Positions 9,378 through 16,020 of a stretch of 64,000 bases of DNA are shown here, piece by piece (the first letter of the stretch is position 1; each line of letters begins with the position of its first letter). The notes below the pieces were generated by a model, which had not been told where the DNA came from, did no database searches, and saw only the letters and a program-made list of their open reading frames with translations. The position numbers and the translations under genes are program-made. This DNA is from an uncultured Prevotellaceae bacterium. Lineage in GTDB: Bacteria > Bacteroidota > Bacteroidia > Bacteroidales > Bacteroidaceae. The stretch covers positions 150,431 through 214,430 of the forward strand of contig CAMWSK010000001.1 in NCBI GenBank assembly GCA_947176895.1, given 5' to 3'.

Positions 9378-9908
9378 ATGAATAACGAGACATTGCTGAA
9401 AAATCTGCGAAACATTCCCGACTTCCCGGTAAAAGGCATCCAGTTTAAGGATGTAAGCACCCTGTTCAAGAACCCCGAATGCCTGGACATTATGACCGAT
9501 GAGCTTAAAGAAATTTACCAAGACAAAGGAATAACCAAGGTCGTGGGAATTGAAAGCAGAGGCTTTATGGAGGGATGTATTTTAGCCCACGAACTGCATG
9601 CCGGTTTTGTCATGTGCCGTAAACCGGGCAAGCTGCCCGCAGAAACCCGACAACTTACTTATAGCAAAGAATACGGAACGGACACCATAGAAATTCATAC
9701 CGATGCCATCACAGAAAATGATATTGTACTGCTTCACGATGATTTGTTGGCAACCGGTGGCAGCATGAAGGCGGCGTATGACCTGGTGAAATCGTTTAAT
9801 CCGAAAAAGATTTATATCAACTTCATCATCGAACTTACCATCGAAGGGCTGAACGGCCGGTCTGTTTTCCCGGAAGATGTGGAGATAAGCACATTGATGA
9901 AAATATAA
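9378..9908 (+). CDS. apt: Adenine phosphoribosyltransferase
   Basis: Salvages adenine to AMP using PRPP, in the cytoplasm. It has 176 residues, the normal family length. The type I phosphoribosyltransferase signature VLLHDDLLATGGSM is at 117-130, with the acidic pair Asp121/Asp122 and the ATGG phosphate loop. The N-terminal DFPVKGIQFKDVSTL and GIESRGFMEG blocks are typical of Apt. No own TAnnTTTG box was found in the 49-base gap after mnmG, so it may be cotranscribed. It is followed by a strong GC-rich hairpin region. Confidence 0.95.
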   Translation: MNNETLLKNLRNIPDFPVKGIQFKDVSTLFKNPECLDIMTDELKEIYQDKGITKVVGIESRGFMEGCILAHELHAGFVMCRKPGKLPAETRQLTYSKEYGTDTIEIHTDAITENDIVLLHDDLLATGGSMKAAYDLVKSFNPKKIYINFIIELTIEGLNGRSVFPEDVEISTLMKI

Positions 9909-9962
9909 TACTGCCTTCTTTCGGCTATTCTATTAAACCTGAGATTTGAGAGTTTTGACAAA

Positions 9963-10040
9963 ACGCCGCAATGAAAAAAAACGCCGCGATGAATGAGACA
10001 AAACACTGCGGCGTTTTTAAAAAACATCGCGGCGTTTTTT
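9963..10040. terminator. Nested GC-rich inverted repeats after apt
   Basis: Four related units lie here: ACGCCGC (9963-9969), ACGCCGCGATG (9981-9991), GCGGCGT (10008-10014) and CATCGCGGCGT (10025-10035). The second and fourth pair perfectly over 11 bp, and over about 16 bp with the flanking A and T runs. The first and third pair too. A T6 run follows. It is likely a bidirectional terminator for apt. The rest of the 347-base gap up to uvrC holds only an 89-codon reading frame that looks spurious. No clear uvrC promoter was found (the nearest is AATTTTTG near 10194). Confidence 0.7.
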
Positions 10041-10255
10041 CCCATGCCCCAAGCCCCCATTGCATCCCATATAAAAATAAAAGGAGAGAAAGATGGGTAG
10101 AATACCGGAAAAGATTCCAAACAACCCAAATTCCGTTAACGATAATCTACACAAAATCTGCATATAAGGCCAAAATCAGGGCACTGAAAATCGAATTTTT
10201 GAGAGCAAACCGCCCGCAGGACGCAAAAATCAAGAAATAAACGGGTCAAAAAGAC

Positions 10256-12061
10256 ATGGAAATATCTGAACACATACGCGGAATCATCACCAACCTGCCC
10301 GAAACGCCCGGTTGTTACCAGTATCTGGACGAAAAGGGCACCATCATCTATGTGGGTAAAGCCAAGAACCTGAAGCGAAGGGTGAACAGTTATTTCCACA
10401 ACCCGCGGCAAACGGCCAAGACCGCCCAGCTGGTGAAACACATCCGCGACATCAAATACATCGTGGTGAACACCGAAGAGGACGCCCTGCTTTTGGAAAA
10501 CAACCTCATCAAGCAGTGGAACCCACGCTACAACATCCTGCTGAAAGACGGGAAGACCTATCCCAGCATCGTTGTCACGCACGAACCCTTCCCACGCATT
10601 TTTCCCACACGCCGCATCAACAAAGGCACAGGTACCTATTTCGGCCCCTACAGCCACCAGCCCACGATGACTCTTTTGCTGGAACTTATCAGAAAACTCT
10701 ATCCGCTGCGCACTTGCAACACCCCCATGTTACCCGAAAATATCGAAAAAGGGAAATATCGCGAGTGCCTGGAATATCATATCCACAACTGCGCGGCTCC
10801 CTGTATAAATAAGGTAAGCCGGGAGGAATATGGCCGTTGGGTGGCCGAGGCCATGGAAATCTTGAGGGGAAACACGCGCCAGACAGAACAGCAGATGATG
10901 GATGAGATGAAGGCTTTGGCAGCGGAAATGCGCTTTGAAGAAGCCGAGCAAGTAAAGCGAAAATACTTGCTTTTAGACAATTATCGCAGCAAGAGCGAGG
11001 TGGTGAGTTCGGTGCTCCATAACATCGACGTCTATAACATCGAGGTGGACGACCGCGTGGCCTATGTCAACTACCTGCACGTTGCAAACGGCTGTATCAC
11101 ACAGGCTTTCACCTTCGAAATAAAGAAATCTCTGGATGAAACGGAAGAGGAACTGCTGGTGTTGGGCATAGGAGAAATGCGCGAGCGATATCCCAGCCAT
11201 AGCCGCGAAATCATTCTTCCGTTCCACGTGGAACTTGAGTTAGAGGGGGTTACCTTCACCGTGCCGCAAAAGGGCGATAAAAGAAAACTTTTGGGCTTGT
11301 CGAAACTCAACGTAATGCAGTATAAAAAGGACCGGATGCAACAGGCCGACAAACTCAATCCCGAACAAAAAGGCACACGTCTGATGATGGAATTGCAGAA
11401 GACCCTGGGACTGCCTGCCCTACCCCGCCGCATCGAATGTTTCGACAACAGTAACTCGCAAGGCACCGATGCGGTGGCCGGGTGCGTGGTGTTTGACATG
11501 GGAAGACCCAACAAGCAGGAATACCGCAAATACATCATCAAAACAGTGGACGGCCCCGATGACTATGCCTCGATGAAAGAAGTGGTGCGCCGCCGGTATA
11601 CCCGCATCCGCGACGAAAAGGGACAGATGCCCGACCTGATCATCACCGATGGCGGACAGGGACAGATGGAAGTGGTGCGACAGGTGGTAGAGGACGAATT
11701 ACACCTGAACATACCCATCGCCGGACTGGCCAAGGACAAGCGCCACCGCACCAACGAACTGCTTTTCGGTCATCCCGCACAAGTGGTGGGATTAAAGACG
11801 GACAGCCAACTGTTTCATCTCCTGACTTATATCCAGGACGAGGTGCACCGATACGCCATCACCTTCCACCGCGAAAAACGCAGCAAGCACCAGCTGAGCA
11901 GCGAGCTGGACGAAATCAAGGGCATCGGCGTGAAGACGAAAGAGCTATTGATAAAGACTTTCCACAGCCTCAAACGCATCAAAGAGACTCCGGAGGAGGA
12001 ACTCGCCAAGGCCATCGGGCCGGCCAAGGCGCGTCTGCTGACCGAATATTTCAAGAAATAG
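10256..12061 (+). CDS. uvrC: Excinuclease ABC subunit C
   Basis: Makes the dual incisions in nucleotide excision repair together with UvrA and UvrB. It has 601 residues. The N-terminal GIY-YIG nuclease domain has Tyr21 and IYVGKAKNLKRR at 31-42. A UVR motif for UvrB contact is at about 205-240 (AAEMRFEEAEQVKR). The C-terminal endonuclease domain has RIECFDNSNSQGTDAV and LIITDGGQGQ. The tandem HhH domain ends the protein (IKGIGVKTKELLIKTF). All parts are present in order. A parS-like site lies inside the gene at 11220-11235. Confidence 0.97.
   Translation: MEISEHIRGIITNLPETPGCYQYLDEKGTIIYVGKAKNLKRRVNSYFHNPRQTAKTAQLVKHIRDIKYIVVNTEEDALLLENNLIKQWNPRYNILLKDGKTYPSIVVTHEPFPRIFPTRRINKGTGTYFGPYSHQPTMTLLLELIRKLYPLRTCNTPMLPENIEKGKYRECLEYHIHNCAAPCINKVSREEYGRWVAEAMEILRGNTRQTEQQMMDEMKALAAEMRFEEAEQVKRKYLLLDNYRSKSEVVSSVLHNIDVYNIEVDDRVAYVNYLHVANGCITQAFTFEIKKSLDETEEELLVLGIGEMRERYPSHSREIILPFHVELELEGVTFTVPQKGDKRKLLGLSKLNVMQYKKDRMQQADKLNPEQKGTRLMMELQKTLGLPALPRRIECFDNSNSQGTDAVAGCVVFDMGRPNKQEYRKYIIKTVDGPDDYASMKEVVRRRYTRIRDEKGQMPDLIITDGGQGQMEVVRQVVEDELHLNIPIAGLAKDKRHRTNELLFGHPAQVVGLKTDSQLFHLLTYIQDEVHRYAITFHREKRSKHQLSSELDEIKGIGVKTKELLIKTFHSLKRIKETPEEELAKAIGPAKARLLTEYFKK
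11220..11235. other. parS-like centromere site 2, inside uvrC
   Basis: CGTTCCACGTGGAACT contains the perfect 14-base palindrome GTTCCACGTGGAAC, matching GTTNCACGTGNAAC at every defined position. It encodes part of PFHVELE in UvrC, so the palindrome is not forced by any obvious RNA hairpin role. Confidence 0.65.
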
Positions 12062-12172
12062 TTCCCCCCTGCTCTATGCAGGCGAAAGAAAACCGCCAAT
12101 TCCCATACCTATATTAACGTTAGTTTGATGATGCCACAATAAGGCTGACGATATGCCTAATTTCATTTTGTA

Positions 12173-12313
12173 GAGCATTCTAAATGCATGTGAATGTTTG
12201 GGGGAAAACATGTTCATCTTTTTGGAAAACATGTTCATGTTTTTCAAAAACGTCTTGATGTATTTTCGGGGACTTATGGACGGGATTTTACAGACAATTT
12301 AAGTTCATCGAAC
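12173..12313 (+). repeat. Dispersed triple-hairpin repeat, copy B (long form)
   Basis: Begins GAGCATT, then GCATGTGAATG and three A-run/T-run units (AAAACATGTTCATCTTTTT, AAAACATGTTCATGTTTTT, AAAAACGTCTTGATGTATTT). A 3' tail runs from CGGGG through GGGATTTTACAGACAAT to TTCATCGAAC. Copy E at 53.6 kb shares both the 5' GAGCATT end and this tail. It fills most of the 315-base gap between uvrC and dtd. The preceding 110 bases (12062-12172) hold nothing I recognise. Confidence 0.8.
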
Positions 12314-12337
12314 TCACGTTATATTAAAAGAATTGCA

Positions 12338-12345
12338 TAACTTTG
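12338..12345 (+). promoter_or_regulatory. Promoter -7 box of the dtd operon
   Basis: TAACTTTG lies 31 bases before the dtd ATG and just after repeat copy B. It probably drives dtd, the MazG-like gene, deoC and the OmpA lipoprotein gene. Confidence 0.6.
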
Positions 12346-12376
12346 TGCTGGACTGATTAAAAAGAACGCACAAACA

Positions 12377-12835
12377 ATGAGATTGGTTATTCAACGTGTT
12401 CGCCACGCCAGCGTCAGCATCGAAGAGCGGAAAGTGGGTGCCATAGGGCAAGGTCTGCTCATCCTGGCAGGCATCGAAGAAGCCGATACCCGCGAGGATA
12501 TCGACTGGCTGTGCCGCAAGGTGACATCCATGCGCATCTTCGACGATGAGAACGGGGTGATGAACCGCAGCGTGACCGACGTGGACGGACAGATTCTGGT
12601 GGTGAGCCAGTTCACCTTGATGGCCAGCACGCGCAAGGGCAACCGCCCCAGCTACATCCGGGCCGCCCGCCCCGAAACGGCCATCCCCCTGTATGAGGCT
12701 TTCGTGGAGCAGCTGAAACAACTCACCGGCAAGGATGTTCCCACGGGAGTGTTCGGTGCCGACATGCAGGTGGAACTGGTGAACGACGGCCCCGTGACCA
12801 TTCTCATGGACTCGAAGAACCCTCACGATTTTTAA
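12377..12835 (+). CDS. dtd: D-aminoacyl-tRNA deacylase
   Basis: Removes D-amino acids wrongly attached to tRNA. It is a homodimer in the cytoplasm. It has 152 residues, the normal length. The active-site motif SQFTLMAST starts at 77, and the cross-subunit GPVT motif is at 138-141, here in NDGPVTI. The N-terminus MRLVIQRVRHASV is typical. It is the first gene of a quality-control and nucleotide group, followed six bases later by a MazG-like pyrophosphohydrolase. Confidence 0.95.
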   Translation: MRLVIQRVRHASVSIEERKVGAIGQGLLILAGIEEADTREDIDWLCRKVTSMRIFDDENGVMNRSVTDVDGQILVVSQFTLMASTRKGNRPSYIRAARPETAIPLYEAFVEQLKQLTGKDVPTGVFGADMQVELVNDGPVTILMDSKNPHDF

Positions 12836-12841
12836 AGAACG

Positions 12842-13147
12842 ATGACCATCAAGGAAGCACAAGAACAGGTAGACCAATGGATACGGAGCACGGGGGCCGG
12901 CTACTTCAGCGAGCTGACCAACATGGCCGTGCTGACCGAGGAGGTGGGCGAACTGGCCCGCTGCGTCAGCCGCACCTACGGAGACCAACGCCCCAAACCG
13001 GGCGAGGTGCTGGACATGGCCGAGGAGATGGCCGATGTGCTGTGGGTGTTGATGGCCCTGGCCAATCAAACAGGTGTGGACCTGAGCGAAAGTCTTAAGG
13101 CAAACCTTAAGAAAAAATCCGAAAGAGACAAGAACAGATTTTTATAA
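12842..13147 (+). CDS. MazG-like nucleotide pyrophosphohydrolase
   Basis: Small all-alpha NTP pyrophosphohydrolase, 101 residues. The MazG motif EEVGEL is at 33-38 and EEMADVLW at 61-68, giving the usual four or five acidic Mg2+ ligands (Glu33, Glu34, Glu37, Glu61, Asp65). Single-domain proteins of this kind hydrolyse non-canonical or excess nucleoside triphosphates. The exact substrate cannot be read from sequence. It sits between dtd and deoC, consistent with nucleotide-pool cleaning. Confidence 0.88.
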   Translation: MTIKEAQEQVDQWIRSTGAGYFSELTNMAVLTEEVGELARCVSRTYGDQRPKPGEVLDMAEEMADVLWVLMALANQTGVDLSESLKANLKKKSERDKNRFL

Positions 13148-13177
13148 TAAACTATATATCAATAAAATATAAAGACT

Positions 13178-14065
13178 ATGGAAGAGCAGAACAAGTACGA
13201 GAAAATGTTGGCCATGTATGATACCAACTTAGACGACGCCCAGGTGGCTGCCGCCGTGAAAGACCTTCTCAGCCGGCACATGCAGGAGAACATGACTCCC
13301 GAAGTGAAGAAATTTCTGTTCGGAAGCATCGAGCTGACCACCTTGAAAACCACCGATAGCGAGGAGAGCGTTCTGAAATTCACCGAGCGCGTGAACGACT
13401 TTGCCAACGACTATCCTGCCCTGCCCCACGTGGCCACCATCTGTGTGTATCCCAACTTTGCGTCCATCGTGAGTCAAAGCCTGGAGGTGGAAGGCGTGGA
13501 GGTGGCTTGCGTGAGCGGCTGTTTCCCCTCGTCACAGACCTTCCTGGAAGTAAAGGTTGCCGAAACGTCATTGGCCTTGAGAGACGGAGCTACGGAGATT
13601 GACATTGTGATGAGCGTGGGCAAGTTCCTGAGCGGAGACTATGAAAGCGTGTGCGATGAAATCAGCGAGTTGAAATCCATCTGCGGCGACAAGAAGATGA
13701 AGGTGATTCTGGAAAGCGGCATGCTCAACGCCGGCCAGGTGAAGAAGGCTTCGTTGCTGGCCATGTACGCCGGTGCCGACTACATCAAGACCAGCACAGG
13801 CAAGGAAAAGCCTGCCGCCACTCCCGAGGCTGCATACGTGATGTGTCAGGCCATCAAGGAATACCACGAAAAGACGGGCATACAGATTGGCTTCAAGCCT
13901 GCCGGAGGCCTCAACACCGTGGAGGACGCCGTGGCCATGTACACCATCGTGAAGGAGGTTCTGGGCGAGAAGTGGCTCACCAACCAGTGGTTCCGCATGG
14001 GCACCAGCCGCTTGGCCAACCTGTTGCTGAGCGACATCGAAGGAACGGAAATCAACTATTTCTAA
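13178..14065 (+). CDS. deoC: Deoxyribose-phosphate aldolase
   Basis: Cleaves 2-deoxyribose 5-phosphate to acetaldehyde and glyceraldehyde 3-phosphate in deoxynucleoside catabolism. It has 295 residues with a TIM barrel. The Schiff-base lysine is in YIKTSTGK (Lys204). A second lysine is in GFKPAGG (Lys240), and Asp142 lies in EIDIVMSVG. The N-terminal extension of about 45 residues makes it longer than the B. subtilis type and closer to the E. coli-like Bacteroidetes form. It is third in the dtd operon, 30 bases after the MazG-like gene. Confidence 0.95.
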   Translation: MEEQNKYEKMLAMYDTNLDDAQVAAAVKDLLSRHMQENMTPEVKKFLFGSIELTTLKTTDSEESVLKFTERVNDFANDYPALPHVATICVYPNFASIVSQSLEVEGVEVACVSGCFPSSQTFLEVKVAETSLALRDGATEIDIVMSVGKFLSGDYESVCDEISELKSICGDKKMKVILESGMLNAGQVKKASLLAMYAGADYIKTSTGKEKPAATPEAAYVMCQAIKEYHEKTGIQIGFKPAGGLNTVEDAVAMYTIVKEVLGEKWLTNQWFRMGTSRLANLLLSDIEGTEINYF

Positions 14066-14077
14066 ACGATTTGTATC

Positions 14078-14926
14078 ATGAAGAGAAGAAACCTGCTGCT
14101 GTTGGCCTGCTCGCCCCTTCTGTTCACCTCCTGTCTGGTGACCAAGAAGCAATACCATTGGTCTGAACGGGGAAGGATGGCGGCGCTCTTCAGCCGCGAT
14201 TCACTGGCCGACCTGCTCGCCACCAGCCGCTCGGAGGCGGACAGCCTGACCCATGACAAAAACGCCTTGATGAAGGACACCGCCTCGCTGAACAAGAGCC
14301 TGCGCTCCTACAAAGGCTTATTGGCCAACAGCAACCACGAAAACGAACGCCTGAACAGCCAAAACAAAGAGCTTAACAACCAGTTGGGGCAAAACCAACA
14401 GACCATCCTTGAACTGCAAAACATGATCAAGGAACAGAACCAGCGCGTGAAAGCCTTGCTGGACAACGTAAAAAATGCGCTTAACGGCTTTTCAAGCGAT
14501 GAACTGACGGTACACGAAGAGGGCGGAAAGGTGTATGTGGCCATGAGCGACAAGCTGTTGTTTGAATCGGCCTCGGCCAACGTGAACGAACAAGGCAAAA
14601 AGGCCTTGGGCAAGTTGAGCGAGGTGCTGAACAAACAGACGGATATCGATGTCTTTATCGAAGGACACACCGACAGTGTACCCATCCGCACACCGATATT
14701 CAAAGACAACTGGGATTTGAGTGTTATACGAGCCACCTCGGTGGTGCGCATCCTCACGGATGATTATCAGGTGTCTCCCCTGCAGATCCAGCCCTGCGGT
14801 CGCGGCGAGTTCCGCCCCGTGGCAGACAATCAAACGCCGGAAGGACGGTCCAGAAACCGCCGCACGGAAATCATCATTGCGCCCAAACTGGACAAGCTCT
14901 ACCAAATGCTCAACGAAGCGCAATGA
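14078..14926 (+). CDS. OmpA-family outer-membrane lipoprotein
   Basis: Predicted peptidoglycan-binding lipoprotein of 282 residues. The signal peptide ends in LLFTSC, with Cys19 as the lipidated residue. Residues of about 50-130 are a heptad-rich coiled coil with many Asn and Gln. The C-terminal OmpA/MotB domain (about 155-275) has FIEGHTDSVPIRT and EGRSRNRRTEI, the peptidoglycan-contact motifs. It starts 12 bases after deoC, so it is the last gene of that operon and convergent with the polyprenyl synthase. Its specific partner is unknown. Confidence 0.9.
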   Translation: MKRRNLLLLACSPLLFTSCLVTKKQYHWSERGRMAALFSRDSLADLLATSRSEADSLTHDKNALMKDTASLNKSLRSYKGLLANSNHENERLNSQNKELNNQLGQNQQTILELQNMIKEQNQRVKALLDNVKNALNGFSSDELTVHEEGGKVYVAMSDKLLFESASANVNEQGKKALGKLSEVLNKQTDIDVFIEGHTDSVPIRTPIFKDNWDLSVIRATSVVRILTDDYQVSPLQIQPCGRGEFRPVADNQTPEGRSRNRRTEIIIAPKLDKLYQMLNEAQ

Positions 14927-14946
14927 CGCTCCTGTAGAAAAAAAAG

Positions 14947-15930
14947 CTAAAGTTCCCGCCCCACCACAAAATGGGCATAGGCACGCAGGGCATCCGTCAC
15001 CTCGACGGGTGCCCTGCCCGGTTCCAACCGGGCTATAGCCTCATCGGCCAGACGGTTCATCTGGCCGGTGGCATAATCTATGCCTCCACCCTCGTGGGCC
15101 AATTGCACCATGCGGTGAATCTCGGCATCCGTGGCCTCTCCGTGCCGCACCCGCAAGGCCATGGCATGGTCTTCGGGCGTTCCGGCCTGTTGCAAGGCAT
15201 ATAAAAGAGGAAGGGTAAGCTTGCCCTCGCGCAGGTCGTTGCCCGCAGGCTTTCCGGATTGGTTCTGCCAATCAAAATCAAAAATATCGTCACGCAACTG
15301 GAACGCACGCCCCAACAGATGGGCATAATGCGACATCTCCTCCACGGCCTTGTCGTCCTCTCCGTTGCCACCCAGCATGGCACCCACACGGGCACTGGTG
15401 AAGAAAAGGGCTGCGGTCTTGCGGTCTATCACCTGATAATAAGGTTCGTCCGAAAACGTATCGCGATGGGTGAGGTCGAGCTGCAACAGTTCACCATCGG
15501 CCAGGTCTTGCCCAAGCTTGGCTATCAGCTCCATCACACCCAAGCTCCCCGACAACAGACAATGTTGCATGGACTTGGAAAACAGATAATCCCCCACCAA
15601 CACGGCGGCCTGCGCCCCCCAAAGAGCGTTGACCGAGGCCTGGCCGCGCCGCATATCACTCTCATCCACGATGTCGTCGTGCACCAGACTGGCAGTATGC
15701 AGCATCTCCACCCCCACAGCCGCATGCAACACCTTGTCCGTCACCCGTCCGGCATAGCGGGCAGCCAGCATCACCAGGATGGGACGCATACGCTTGCCTT
15801 GACGCTTTGCCAAATGGGTCAGCGCCATATCAAGTAACGGGTTATCGCTGCAAAGAGAATCGTTGAAAAGGGTTTGATAACGCTTCAAATCCTGTTCAAC
15901 GGGGTGCATGATGAGTTCCAGTGGATTCAT
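14947..15930 (-). CDS. ispB: Polyprenyl (octaprenyl-type) diphosphate synthase
   Basis: Trans-prenyltransferase that extends farnesyl diphosphate to a long all-trans chain, most likely for the menaquinone side chain. It has 327 residues. The first aspartate-rich motif is HDDIVDESDMRRG (Asp85, Asp86, Asp89), and the second is LRDDIFDFD (Asp214, Asp215, Asp218). GKRMRP at 45-50 binds the diphosphate. Chain length cannot be fixed from sequence, so the symbol is by family. It is a single gene with its own promoter, divergent from polA. Confidence 0.88.
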   Translation of the reverse strand: MNPLELIMHPVEQDLKRYQTLFNDSLCSDNPLLDMALTHLAKRQGKRMRPILVMLAARYAGRVTDKVLHAAVGVEMLHTASLVHDDIVDESDMRRGQASVNALWGAQAAVLVGDYLFSKSMQHCLLSGSLGVMELIAKLGQDLADGELLQLDLTHRDTFSDEPYYQVIDRKTAALFFTSARVGAMLGGNGEDDKAVEEMSHYAHLLGRAFQLRDDIFDFDWQNQSGKPAGNDLREGKLTLPLLYALQQAGTPEDHAMALRVRHGEATDAEIHRMVQLAHEGGGIDYATGQMNRLADEAIARLEPGRAPVEVTDALRAYAHFVVGREL

Positions 15931-15949
15931 TATAACGTTGATTTGATTG

Positions 15950-15998
15950 CAAATTTACGGAAAAATCCCCACCCTCTCACTTTTTTTGTGTAATTTTG
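15950..15998. promoter_or_regulatory. Divergent promoters for ispB and polA
   Basis: TAAATTTG on the minus strand at 15950-15957 is 19 bases from the ispB ATG. TAATTTTG on the plus strand at 15991-15998 is 22 bases before the polA ATG. Both match TAnnTTTG fully. Confidence 0.7.
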
Positions 15999-16020
15999 AA
16001 AGGTAAAACCCGTACCGTTT

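Noticed and set aside
9971..10240. 89-codon reading frame between apt and uvrC
   Set aside because: It starts inside the CGCCGC hairpins, has no promoter or recognisable domain, and its composition follows the non-coding gap.
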